Positions 7,407 to 15,754 of a stretch of DNA of 26,623 bases are shown here, piece by piece (within the stretch, counting starts at the first letter, position 1; each line of letters starts with the position of its first letter). The position numbers and the translations under genes were made by a program. Source of the DNA: Stygibacter sp964604155 (lineage in GTDB: Bacteria; Cloacimonadota; Cloacimonadia; Cloacimonadales; TCS61). The stretch covers positions 1 to 26,623 of the forward strand of contig CAZRXY010000075.1 of NCBI GenBank assembly GCA_964604155.1, read 5' to 3'. The notes beneath the pieces are model-generated. The model saw only the letters and a list, made by a program, of their open reading frames with translations. It searched no databases and was not told the DNA's origin.

Positions 7407-7438
7407 TGGGCACAAGAATTAGAGATAATGAGGGTTGT

Positions 7439-10400
7439 ATGAATTCTGTAGTGGGGAATATATTATCAGAATACATCACGAGGGATTCACAATTAGTTGA
7501 GCAGGTGCTCAATATGCTGCAATCGGGTAATTCGGTTGTAGAGATAACCGGCGAGTCCGGCACGGGCAAGTCATTTGTATTTGAGAAACTCAATCAGGTA
7601 TTCCAGCAGCGGCAGATAAATTTTAAGATCATGATTCCGCGGGTACTTGGTGGAAATCATTTTTATGATTTCATTCATCTGCTAACCGGAATGGGTAAAG
7701 ATGAATATATAGCAATACTCAAGCGTGCAGAGCACTATGGAATCCGCAATCGTTACGATTTTTATTATTATTTTTCACGTCAGATAGAGGAGCTTGCATT
7801 AGAAACAGAGATAATAGTGATCTATGAATCTACCTATCTTGATGAATACACGCGAGAATTTATCCAATTTATCTTGAATTATCTTCCCGGTAAGGGTGCC
7901 AGGTATGTAATATTTTCTCAGGCATCTTGTTATCCCGATGCCTTTAACATAGATATGGCAGTTCCCACCCAGGAGGATATAGCGGGGATTCTATCGCATC
8001 TTTCGGCAGATGAGAGCAGCGAGTTCATAGCGGAAGCAGAAGTGATAGAAGGGGTATCTGCTCAGAATTATTATACACTTCAATATATACTGGAGCATTA
8101 TTTTGATATTGATGTAAACAAGCTCAAGGTGGATGAACTGATAGATCGCAAGATAGACATGAACATAATCTATCAGGAGAGTTTTAAAAAATTAAATTCA
8201 GAAGAGCGGGATTTATTGATGTATATCTATTTACTGGATACTCATGCGAGCCGCAATCACCTGAATACGTTACTGAGTCGTAAAACCGCGAAAGCTATTA
8301 AGACATTATCAACCGAGCATATGATCCTGCAATTAAACGACAATTTTTATGTCCGCAAGGTGGAGCCGGTTCGAGATTATTTTGATAATCTGTCGGAGCA
8401 GGAGCAGCAGCGTTTGATAATGGCTGTCCAGAATCTTAGTGAGTATGATATATGCTATAATTTTGAAAAAAAGGAAAGAAGTGAGCAGGAACTATGCTTC
8501 AAATATCTTCATATTATTTGTGACCACAATAACCTCTTGAAATATTACAATCAATTACTCAAGGGTCATAGTGACAATGTGGAGAAAGTGGAAATTTTAA
8601 ATAAGCTAAGTGAATTAAAAAAGGAGAACAGGGATTTTGATGAAGCAATAGAGATTTTGCGAGAATCGCTTAAGCTGGCGCAATCATTACGCCTTCCAAT
8701 ATACAATATTATATATGAATTAGCAGATTGCATGAGTAGTAATGGTAATTATGCGTTTGCTTTGGAGGTCATCAAAAAATATTCGCCGGAAGAGATCGAC
8801 GATTATTGGCGGTGGAAAATAGTATTATTAAAGGCAAAACTATATATGCAGCAGGAAGATTTTGAAGAGGCTCTCATCGCTGAAGAAGAGGCATATCTGA
8901 TAACTTCCCGGATAGATGACCACAAATTGAATATGCAGATGCGGGCAGAGACCAGAAAATTAAAAGGTTTAATCTATTACTACAGCAATGATTATGTGAA
9001 GGCACAGGCAATGTTTGAAGATGCCCTGAAATTATTTAAGACATCAGAAGACAGCAAGGGAACTGCGGCGGCGTATAACAATCTGGGAGTTTTGGCAATG
9101 TCGCAAGGTGACTGGAAAGAAACAGAGAACCTCTATCTTGAGAGTCTGCGACTGGATGAGGATAATTATAGTCTTAATGGCATATCTTTTGTATATAATA
9201 ATCTTGGTTATCTTTTTGATGAAAAGGGAGATTACCTGAAATCGCTCTACTATTTGCAAAAAGCCTATGAAATCCAATTGTTGCTCAATGACCGCTATAC
9301 AGTTGCTAATATATTGATAAATATTGGAGTGAATCACATGGATAACGGCAAATATCAATTAGCAGCGAATTCATTTCAGGAAGCGTTACAGGTTTCTTAT
9401 AAATTAAACTATTATCGTCTGGAGATAGCCTCTCTTGATAATCTGGGAGTCTGCTATTTTCGCTGGGGCGATTGGACAAAGGCAATAAACTACTATAAAG
9501 ATGCCATAAAAAAATCCAGGGAGAACAATTTTTTTGAGGGTTTATGCCAGAGTTATAATAATATAGGTGAATTATATATGCGTCGCGGTGAACTGGAACT
9601 GGCAATTGATTTCTATTCACGGGCGCGCGAGTTATTGCCAAAATTTAACGATGATTTCCAGAAGGCAGATCTTTATGGCAATCTTGGTCAGGCACTCACG
9701 TTGATGAATAAATTTTCAGAAGCCTATAGCTACCTGGTGCAAAGTTATGAATTCTTTAAATCTATTAATCAAAAAGATAAGATTATAGAAGGAGCTCTGG
9801 GTCATGCGCTTTACTTTATTCAAACCAGTAATATGGAAAGTGCTCAGTACTATGTGGAATATGCGATGAATCTGGCGGAGGAGCTTAATGATGAATTTCG
9901 TTTGGGTCAATGCTATTATCGTCTGGCATATCTTCATTTAAGTGAGCCTGATCTTGCCAGGCAGGAATTGGGTAAAGCAATAGAATACTTTAGAAAGACG
10001 AATAAGAATTTTGAATTGACAAAAGCGAATTATGAATATGCGAAATTGATAGCAGATAAGGGTGATTGGGAGCAGGCTTTGCAAATTCTGCACGAGAATA
10101 AGCAGATCGTGAAGAAGTTTTCTGCTATCAGATTTCTGGAAGAAAATGACATCCTCATTCAAGAAATACGCGGTAAGTTCAAGAACCAGATGCAGGAATC
10201 CAAGCAGCAGGAATCTTTGCTTAATCAATTTTATGAGATCACGCAGAAGCTTAATGATATCCACAACATAGAGACCGTTTTGCAAATTGCTATCAATAAT
10301 ATTGTGGAATTTGCCGATGCCGATGGTGGGATTTTGGCATTTTATTACAATAGCAGGGTGGAAAAGAACTGGGATTATCTCTATTACAGTGGAAACACTC

Positions 10401-11707
10401 CCAATGATAAAGATAATGATGCTCTTTTGGAAGTGATACAGGGCACTTATGATCTCAATGAAGGGATGAATCACAAACAGCCTCATTTTGCTCCCAGTTT
10501 TAATAATATTATTTCCTATCCTCTGACGATTCGTAACGAAAGAAAGGGCGTGATACTGCTATTTACCTGTTATGAGACACGCTATTTCAGCGAAAAAATA
10601 GTTAATCTGGTATCTGCTCTATGTAACCAGATCGTGGTGATAGTAGAAAATATTTCGATAGCCAATCTGCAAAGATCGCACGCCACTATTAGAGAAGAGC
10701 TGGCGCAGATCAGCGAATTTCCGGAAATCATTGGGAAAAGTGAAAGCATAAAAAAAATATTCCGCATGATAGATAAAATAAAAGATACCCCCACTACTGT
10801 CCTGCTGGAGGGTGATAGCGGTACAGGCAAAGAACTAATAGCCCGTGCTATCCACTTCAGCAGTAACCGCAGAAATAAGAAGTTCGTGGCTCAGTATTGT
10901 GGGGCACTAACGGAGACATTACTGGAAAGCGAATTATTCGGGCATGTGAAGGGCTCATTTACGGGTGCTACTTATGATAAAAAGGGATTGTTTGAGATTG
11001 CCAATGGAGGCACCTTTTTCCTGGACGAAATCGCCGATATCAGTTTATCTACACAGGCAAAATTATTACGTTTCCTTCAGGAGGGTGAGATCAAAAAAGT
11101 GGGTTCCACCGTTACGGATAAGCTTGATGTTCGCGTAGTATGCGCTACTAATGTGAGTCTCAAAGAAAAGGTGGATGCTGGAAAATTTCGGCAGGACCTT
11201 TATTATCGTCTGAATGTTATCCGTCTGCACGTGCCTTCATTGCGAGAAAGGAGAAGTGATATCCCTCTTCTCAGCGTTCATTTTCTCGATAAATACTGCA
11301 AAAAGATAGGCAAACATATCAATGGTATTTCAGAAGAAGCCTTGCGTTATCTGATACGCTATAACTGGCCAGGCAATATCAGACAACTGGAAAATGAGAT
11401 CGAACGGGCAGTTACACTTGCGGAAGAAGATTCGCTGATCAATTCCTATGATCTCTCACCGGAAGTTTTCCACTATCAGGAAAATGAAGACACTCTCACG
11501 CTGCTGGAAGATAACTCTTTGAAAGCCCAGGTGGAAAGGCTTGAGCGTGATGTTATCCTTCAAGCTTTGGAGGAGACTGGTGGTAATCAGACTCAGGCGG
11601 CAAAAGTGCTGGGGATGAGCCGGCAGGGTCTTATCAAGAAAATCCAGCGTTATCGCGTAAGTAAGCAGGATGCAGAAGAAGCAGAAGAAGCAGAAGAAGA
11701 GCAATAG
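7439..11707 (+). CDS. Giant sigma-54-dependent transcriptional activator (NTPase-TPR-GAF-AAA+-HTH)
   Basis: In order: an N-terminal P-loop ATPase with Walker A GESGTGKS at about 38-45; many TPR-like repeats at about 330-900 (for example YNNLGVLAMSQGDW, YNNIGELYMRRGEL); a GAF-like sensor at about 927-1085; a sigma-54 interaction AAA+ domain with second Walker A GDSGTGKE at about 1124, the sigma-54 contact loop GSFTGA at about 1173, Walker B GGTFFLDEIAD and RLNVIRLHVPSLRER; and a Fis-type HTH (GGNQTQAAKVLGMSRQGLIKKI) near the end. It should remodel RNA polymerase-sigma-54 at target promoters. The first ATPase has IIVIYES where STAND or MalT-like proteins have acidic Walker B residues, so hydrolysis there is doubtful. 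The start chosen is ATG 7439 because GAGGG lies 6 bases upstream; in-frame TTG 7400 and ATG 7406 lack a site. No receiver domain is present, so input is probably by protein or ligand binding to the TPR and GAF parts. Confidence 0.9.
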   Translation: MNSVVGNILSEYITRDSQLVEQVLNMLQSGNSVVEITGESGTGKSFVFEKLNQVFQQRQINFKIMIPRVLGGNHFYDFIHLLTGMGKDEYIAILKRAEHYGIRNRYDFYYYFSRQIEELALETEIIVIYESTYLDEYTREFIQFILNYLPGKGARYVIFSQASCYPDAFNIDMAVPTQEDIAGILSHLSADESSEFIAEAEVIEGVSAQNYYTLQYILEHYFDIDVNKLKVDELIDRKIDMNIIYQESFKKLNSEERDLLMYIYLLDTHASRNHLNTLLSRKTAKAIKTLSTEHMILQLNDNFYVRKVEPVRDYFDNLSEQEQQRLIMAVQNLSEYDICYNFEKKERSEQELCFKYLHIICDHNNLLKYYNQLLKGHSDNVEKVEILNKLSELKKENRDFDEAIEILRESLKLAQSLRLPIYNIIYELADCMSSNGNYAFALEVIKKYSPEEIDDYWRWKIVLLKAKLYMQQEDFEEALIAEEEAYLITSRIDDHKLNMQMRAETRKLKGLIYYYSNDYVKAQAMFEDALKLFKTSEDSKGTAAAYNNLGVLAMSQGDWKETENLYLESLRLDEDNYSLNGISFVYNNLGYLFDEKGDYLKSLYYLQKAYEIQLLLNDRYTVANILINIGVNHMDNGKYQLAANSFQEALQVSYKLNYYRLEIASLDNLGVCYFRWGDWTKAINYYKDAIKKSRENNFFEGLCQSYNNIGELYMRRGELELAIDFYSRARELLPKFNDDFQKADLYGNLGQALTLMNKFSEAYSYLVQSYEFFKSINQKDKIIEGALGHALYFIQTSNMESAQYYVEYAMNLAEELNDEFRLGQCYYRLAYLHLSEPDLARQELGKAIEYFRKTNKNFELTKANYEYAKLIADKGDWEQALQILHENKQIVKKFSAIRFLEENDILIQEIRGKFKNQMQESKQQESLLNQFYEITQKLNDIHNIETVLQIAINNIVEFADADGGILAFYYNSRVEKNWDYLYYSGNTPNDKDNDALLEVIQGTYDLNEGMNHKQPHFAPSFNNIISYPLTIRNERKGVILLFTCYETRYFSEKIVNLVSALCNQIVVIVENISIANLQRSHATIREELAQISEFPEIIGKSESIKKIFRMIDKIKDTPTTVLLEGDSGTGKELIARAIHFSSNRRNKKFVAQYCGALTETLLESELFGHVKGSFTGATYDKKGLFEIANGGTFFLDEIADISLSTQAKLLRFLQEGEIKKVGSTVTDKLDVRVVCATNVSLKEKVDAGKFRQDLYYRLNVIRLHVPSLRERRSDIPLLSVHFLDKYCKKIGKHINGISEEALRYLIRYNWPGNIRQLENEIERAVTLAEEDSLINSYDLSPEVFHYQENEDTLTLLEDNSLKAQVERLERDVILQALEETGGNQTQAAKVLGMSRQGLIKKIQRYRVSKQDAEEAEEAEEEQ

Positions 11708-14597
11708 TATTGCCCTGGCAAATTTCAGTCGGGGACTAAAATTTATTGCTTTGGATATTGAAACCACCGGACTTGATGCGGAGCAGGATGAGATCATAGA
11801 GATAGCTGCCCTGCAATTTGAAAATGGTGAAATCGTAGATAAATACACTACCTTTGTAAAACCACGCAGTAAGATTCCTGCTTTCATAAAAAAATTAACC
11901 AATATCACCGACGAGATGCTGTCTTCTGGCATCCAATTAGAGCCGGCATTGCAGCAGCTTATCAAATTTATCAAGGATATCCCCTTAGTTTGCCATAACA
12001 CAAGGTTCGATATTGAATTCATAAATACAAAGCTCCGCAAATCAGGCAAACCTCCTTTAAAGAATATCACCTATGACACTATGATACTTTCCCAGATTTA
12101 TTTGCCTGATGCGGCGAATTATAAGCTTATAACTCTGGTAGAGTATTTTGATCTCCAACTTGCCGGGGCTCACAGGGCGATAAATGACGCAGAAGTTACA
12201 GGCAGGCTGCTACTTGAAATCATCGAATTTATCTTTGAGAATATAAATGTGAAAACAAATCATCTCTTGCTGGAGATGGCTGAGCTATCTCAGGAATATT
12301 CGGATTTGTCATCCATCCTCGGAAAGATAGTGGAAGAACAGCAAAAAAGTGCTCTTCTGGAAAAGCAATCGCCTCAGTATTCACTCACTGATCTTACATA
12401 TATCAAAAATCGGGTTGAAAAAGATGAAGAACTTCCCCTGAGAGCCATTTTTGATCAGAATGGCACACTTGCCGGCGTGTTTCGTGATTATGAATATAGA
12501 GCAGGACAATTGCGAATGGCGGAAACAGTACAAGATGCTTTTCAGGATAAGAAACACCTCTTGGTGGAAGCGGGTACCGGAGTAGGAAAATCTCTGGCGT
12601 ACCTTATTCCCGCTGTTCAATTCAGCCTCAAAAGCGAGTGTAGAGTGGTCATTTCCACTAATACAAAAAATCTCCAGGAACAATTATTCACAAAAGACCT
12701 GCCACTCCTCACAAAATGCCTGCCGGTTTCTTTTGAAGCTGTGCTCCTTAAGGGTCGCAGCAATTATATTTGTGAAAAGAAATGGCAGGAAGTGATGCAA
12801 AACTGGAGCAAGACTGCTGCTACCTGGGAAATTCATCATCTTATGCGGCTTATAGTCTGGAAAGAATTCACAAAAACCGGTGATATTGTGGAAAATAATG
12901 CCTTTGATACCGGCAGAATGAGTTCCACTTGGAAAAAAGTTGTTGCAGACCGCCATTTTTGCCGTGGCAGAAGATGCCCTCTTGCTGGCTCCTGCCACTT
13001 TATGAAGAAAAGAATGCTGGCTGAGAAAGCGAACCTGGTGATCATTAATCATCATCTCCTCTTAGCAGATGCTGTTATGGATAATTCGGCACTCGGAGAA
13101 TATCCCGTACTGATCATCGACGAAGCTCATAATTTGCCTAATACTGCCCACACCGAACTGGGGTTCAGCCTAAGCTGGCCAGATATTCATAATTTCTTTC
13201 TTCATCTTTTTCAGATAAGAAAAGACTACCAGAGCGGCGAACTGATAGCCCTGAAAAAAGATATTCATTCCAGCAATCTGGATGCTCTCACGAAAGAGGC
13301 AATCACTAGGATCATAGATACATTAGTGAATATAATTGATGAATCACGCAAGATGTTTGAGCCGTATTTTTGGGAGATGGGCGAAATGGTGAGACTCTGC
13401 ACAAAATACGGCAAGCTCAGCTATTTCAAAGAACCTGCTGAATACAAAGATACCAGACTCTATAGAGAGCCTGATTTCAGCTTTATCAGCCAGACAGAAA
13501 ATCTGCTGAATTGCTTTGCAGCAATCCAGAAATCCGTGAAATATCTGGAATCTAATCTTAGAGGCATAGATAGCAGTAGATTGAGAAATTATGATCAGTA
13601 TCTGGAAATGACAGAACGCGTGAAAGAAAGGATAACGGAATTTCACCAGCAAGTTGAAGCATTTCTGCAGCCGGATTATGATGCCAACGCCTATTGGTTT
13701 TCTCTCCTCAATATCTCAGATAGAGAATATCCCGCCGGCGTGCTTAATGTGGTGCCTCTGGATATCCAAAAACAGATGACGGAATATTTCTATGACAAAA
13801 AAGAAACGATAATCTTCACTTCTGCCACATTGGCAATCAGAGGGATTTTTAAGTATTATGAGCGTCGCATGGGGTTGAGCCTAACCGATAATAATAAAAA
13901 AATCAGGCTGGAAATCGTGGATTCTCCCTTTGATTATAATAAGCAATCTCTTGTGCTCAATACAGCCTACTTGCCCTTGTATTCCGATGCATATTTTTTC
14001 CCGCAATCAATCGAATTTATCTCGCAAGCCTGTCAGAGAGTTCCCGGAGGCACACTGGTGCTCTTTACCTCTTATGAAGATATGGATAAAGCCTATAAAA
14101 GACTGGCAGAAATTCTGCCTCAGGACGTGAATCTTATGATCCAGTCACGTTCCAGCTCCAGAACTTCTTTGCTGAAACAGTTTCAGGATGATGGCAAAGG
14201 CGTGCTTTTGGGGACAAGCTCGTTCTGGGAAGGAGTGGATGTGCCCGGCGAGGCACTCTCTCAGATCATTATTTATAAATTGCCCTTTCCTTCTCCCGGT
14301 GATCCGGTTGTGGAAGCCTATACTAAAAAATTGCTCCGAAATCATCAGAGACCCTTTGAATATTACACCCTGCCGGAGGCATTGCTCAAATACCGCCAGG
14401 GATATGGCAGATTGATCCGCTCAAAGAAAGATACCGGCGTGATTATTGTGCTCGATAACAGAATCGCCCGAAAACACGAGCGGTATGGAAAATATTTCGT
14501 TCAAACTATCCCTGCTACAACCGTTTTCTGCCGCGATTCCCAGGAAACCATCTCACGTATAACTGATTGGTTCCTCAAATACAAACTTTCCAGATAA
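11670..14597 (+). CDS. dinG: DinG-family helicase fused to DnaQ-type 3'-5' exonuclease
   Basis: The N-terminal DEDD exonuclease (about 24-185) has LDIETTGLD, HNTRFDIEF and HRAINDAEVTGRLL, i.e. motifs ExoI-III including the final His-Asp pair. An XPD/DinG-like superfamily 2 helicase follows: Walker A EAGTGVGKS (about 300), DEAH box (about 482), and motif VI YRQGYGRLIR (about 908). Cysteines at about 367 and in CRGRRCPLAGSC (about 429-440) fit the four-Cys iron-sulphur site of XPD/DinG, although exonuclease-fused DinG proteins of Firmicutes often lack that cluster. At 975 residues it matches the fused architecture. The start ATG 11670 lies inside the preceding regulator gene (38-bp overlap), with only GCAGG nearby as ribosome site, so coupled translation is likely. 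The first ten residues, MQKKQKKQKK, come from a 9-bp repeat. It acts on DNA in the cytoplasm, probably in repair. Confidence 0.92.
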   Translation: MQKKQKKQKKSNSIALANFSRGLKFIALDIETTGLDAEQDEIIEIAALQFENGEIVDKYTTFVKPRSKIPAFIKKLTNITDEMLSSGIQLEPALQQLIKFIKDIPLVCHNTRFDIEFINTKLRKSGKPPLKNITYDTMILSQIYLPDAANYKLITLVEYFDLQLAGAHRAINDAEVTGRLLLEIIEFIFENINVKTNHLLLEMAELSQEYSDLSSILGKIVEEQQKSALLEKQSPQYSLTDLTYIKNRVEKDEELPLRAIFDQNGTLAGVFRDYEYRAGQLRMAETVQDAFQDKKHLLVEAGTGVGKSLAYLIPAVQFSLKSECRVVISTNTKNLQEQLFTKDLPLLTKCLPVSFEAVLLKGRSNYICEKKWQEVMQNWSKTAATWEIHHLMRLIVWKEFTKTGDIVENNAFDTGRMSSTWKKVVADRHFCRGRRCPLAGSCHFMKKRMLAEKANLVIINHHLLLADAVMDNSALGEYPVLIIDEAHNLPNTAHTELGFSLSWPDIHNFFLHLFQIRKDYQSGELIALKKDIHSSNLDALTKEAITRIIDTLVNIIDESRKMFEPYFWEMGEMVRLCTKYGKLSYFKEPAEYKDTRLYREPDFSFISQTENLLNCFAAIQKSVKYLESNLRGIDSSRLRNYDQYLEMTERVKERITEFHQQVEAFLQPDYDANAYWFSLLNISDREYPAGVLNVVPLDIQKQMTEYFYDKKETIIFTSATLAIRGIFKYYERRMGLSLTDNNKKIRLEIVDSPFDYNKQSLVLNTAYLPLYSDAYFFPQSIEFISQACQRVPGGTLVLFTSYEDMDKAYKRLAEILPQDVNLMIQSRSSSRTSLLKQFQDDGKGVLLGTSSFWEGVDVPGEALSQIIIYKLPFPSPGDPVVEAYTKKLLRNHQRPFEYYTLPEALLKYRQGYGRLIRSKKDTGVIIVLDNRIARKHERYGKYFVQTIPATTVFCRDSQETISRITDWFLKYKLSR
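11672..11698 (+). repeat. Three-copy 9-bp repeat inside a gene overlap
   Basis: GCAGAAGAA occurs three times in tandem. In the regulator frame it encodes Ala-Glu-Glu repeats at the C-terminus; in the dinG frame the same bases encode Gln-Lys-Lys repeats at the N-terminus. The unit is a multiple of three, so copy-number change keeps both frames. Confidence 0.9.
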
Positions 14598-14633
14598 TCA
14601 AATACTTTTCAAACGAAGCAAACTGCAATAACC

Positions 14634-15116
14634 TTAAAAATTAAATAAAGAATCCCAGTCAAAACTGGCAGAATCCTCGTACCACTGGGGCCACAAAGTA
14701 CACCATTGAGGTACACTGAAATCTCGCACCCGGTCACAACTGGGATGATATGGCTTTATATCAAGTACAGGCGTGCCATCGTCGGCATCTATATAAGCTA
14801 TCCTGATTATGCCTTCCTCATGGTCTATTCCCAGAATCTGAACCGCCGTTAATCCGATAGGATTTGGTCTGAAGGGAGATCTTGTGGCAAATACCCCTAT
14901 CTTGTCCGGGGCGTTTTTGTAAGGAGTCTTACATGATAAATGGCTTCTTCCTGCCGCATTATCATTTTTATCAAACCACCATAATACGTTGATGTGACTA
15001 AATCCTTCAAGCTCCTGTAATGCCGGAAGAAATTCAATATCGATCTTGATATAGTAACCATCTTTTCCCACCATCACCTTGCCTATCGGCTTAAGTACAT
15101 ATTCCTGATTTCCCAT
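14634..15116 (-). CDS. trmO: tRNA (N6-threonylcarbamoyl-A37)-N6-methyltransferase TrmO (TsaA/UPF0066)
   Basis: TrmO methylates t6A37 to m6t6A in certain threonine tRNAs using S-adenosylmethionine, with an unusual beta-barrel fold. The 160 residues carry the family hallmarks GVFATRSPFRPNPIGLT (about 74-90) and DGTPVLDIKPY (about 113-123). The N-terminal segment (LKPIGKV) also fits. Length is normal for the single-domain form. The start at 15116 has AGGAGG four bases upstream. It is convergent with dinG (36-bp gap, no clear terminator) and stands alone on the minus strand. UPF0066 proteins are not all proven TrmO, so the exact tRNA substrate is inferred. Confidence 0.9.
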   Translation of the reverse strand: MGNQEYVLKPIGKVMVGKDGYYIKIDIEFLPALQELEGFSHINVLWWFDKNDNAAGRSHLSCKTPYKNAPDKIGVFATRSPFRPNPIGLTAVQILGIDHEEGIIRIAYIDADDGTPVLDIKPYHPSCDRVRDFSVPQWCTLWPQWYEDSASFDWDSLFNF

Positions 15117-15138
15117 TATTCCTCCTGATTTTTTTGCC

Positions 15139-15167
15139 TTTATCCCAAATTATCCTTATTCTGTCAA
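15139..15167 (-). promoter_or_regulatory. Promoter of trmO
   Basis: The minus strand has TTGACA (15167-15162), 17 bp, then GATAAA (15144-15139). It lies 22 bp upstream of the trmO start codon, with the AGGAGG in between. The -35 is perfect and the -10 matches at four of six positions. Confidence 0.5.
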
Positions 15168-15175
15168 TCATACTG

Positions 15176-15200
15176 CAGGCATACCAACGAAATTTATTTG
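15176..15200 (+). repeat. TGGCATNCCCCC intergenic motif, copy D (diverged)
   Basis: CAGGCATACCAACGAAATTTATTTG, split here as core CAGGCATACC and tail AACGAAATTTATTTG. The tail matches copies A and C well; the C-run is shorter. It lies just beyond the trmO promoter. Confidence 0.4.
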
Positions 15201-15229
15201 TAAGTTTGGAATATTGAACTTGTGAAGTT

Positions 15230-15284
15230 ATTGGTCGTCACCATTGCGAAGGTCTAAAGACCATTCGCAAGGTAACTTAGATTG
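15230..15284 (+). repeat. Intergenic hairpin repeat, copy 3 (full length)
   Basis: This matches copy 2 along about 55 bp, from ATTGGTCGTCACCATTGCGA to GTAACTTAGATTG. The hairpin stem is intact and the loop is TAAA. It is more than 15 kb from copies 1 and 2, so this is a dispersed family and not a local duplication. Confidence 0.8.
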
Positions 15285-15304
15285 AAGAAGGGGCCTCATC
15301 CAAA

Positions 15305-15338
15305 ACCTTTCGAATGGTCTCCAGACCTTCACATTGGT
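15305..15338 (-). repeat. Intergenic hairpin repeat, copy 4 (inverted, diverged)
   Basis: The minus strand reads CCAATGTGAAGGTC, loop TGGA, GACCATTCGAAAGG. The GGTC/GACC inner stem is kept, but the outer stem has changes on both arms (TGTGAA, TTCGAAA). It faces copy 3 about 20 bp away. The rest of 15339-15460 (AT-rich, with two adjacent copies of TTCATAA) shows nothing identifiable. Confidence 0.55.
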
Positions 15339-15466
15339 TGACTTTGACAACAATCTTTATCGTACTTCTCACTTTCCACTGGGTCTCAGCCCCTCCATCA
15401 TTCATAATTCATAATTATCCCCTATCCCTGCAGGATGAATTAAGAGCCATGCACTGTAAAATTTTC

Positions 15467-15476
15467 GGGGGGGGGG
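15467..15476 (+). repeat. G10 homopolymer upstream of a promoter
   Basis: A run of ten G, followed nine bases later by a run of nine A (15486-15494). It ends 22 bp upstream of the -35 box at 15499. Such runs are prone to slippage and to sequencing error. Confidence 0.9.
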
Positions 15477-15498
15477 CGAGATTTTAAAAAAAAATACT

Positions 15499-15527
15499 TT
15501 GACTAATATTTTAGTTTTGCGTATCTT
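15499..15527 (+). promoter_or_regulatory. Promoter of the sCache-PAS sensor gene
   Basis: TTGACT (15499-15504), a 17-bp spacer, then TATCTT (15522-15527). The predicted start near 15534 would give a leader of about 196 bases before the sensor's ATG, enough for the small ORF at 15551-15754 or for regulatory structure. Confidence 0.6.
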
Positions 15528-15550
15528 GAGCTCAAAGGGGTGTGGGTAAA

Positions 15551-15754
15551 TTGGCAAAAATGAAAGAGTCTCAGGATTTGAGGTGTCAAGTAGCGGCACA
15601 AGCTGAATTAGAAGCTGCTGGGATAATTTTAACGGAGGCTATCGGTGTCAATTTTGTCTCGATGAAAGCCTGCGATGTATTAGTGCAAAAAACGGGTGAT
15701 AATATGAGGTGTATAGCGGGAGGGAATAAATGCAAAATAATAATCATAAACTAA
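15551..15754 (+). CDS. Possible small leader ORF (about 67 residues), unrecognised
   Basis: An open frame starts at TTG 15551 (AAAGGGG 10 bases upstream; in-frame GTG 15542 and ATG 15560 are alternatives). It reads through an Ala/Glu-rich stretch (QVAAQAELEAAGIILTEA) and VQKTGDNMRC, and ends in KCKIIIIN. It overlaps the sensor gene start by 25 bp. I recognise no family. The composition is reasonable for a real protein and it lies directly after a promoter, but the start signals are weak and no motif supports it. It may simply be the untranslated leader of the sensor gene. Confidence 0.3.
   Translation: MAKMKESQDLRCQVAAQAELEAAGIILTEAIGVNFVSMKACDVLVQKTGDNMRCIAGGNKCKIIIIN

Noticed and set aside
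7400..7438. Upstream in-frame starts (TTG 7400, ATG 7406) for the sigma-54 regulator
   Set aside because: Neither has a ribosome site; ATG 7439 has GAGGG at a suitable distance.
9044..10486. Several long minus-strand frames opposite the TPR region
   Set aside because: They are shadows of the regulator gene, which has clear domain structure throughout.
14598..14633. Shared terminator between dinG and trmO
   Set aside because: The 36-bp gap is AT-rich and has no stem with a T-run.
1..15338. CRISPR array from the repeated hairpins
   Set aside because: The copies are kilobases apart or inverted, without regular spacers, and no cas gene is present.
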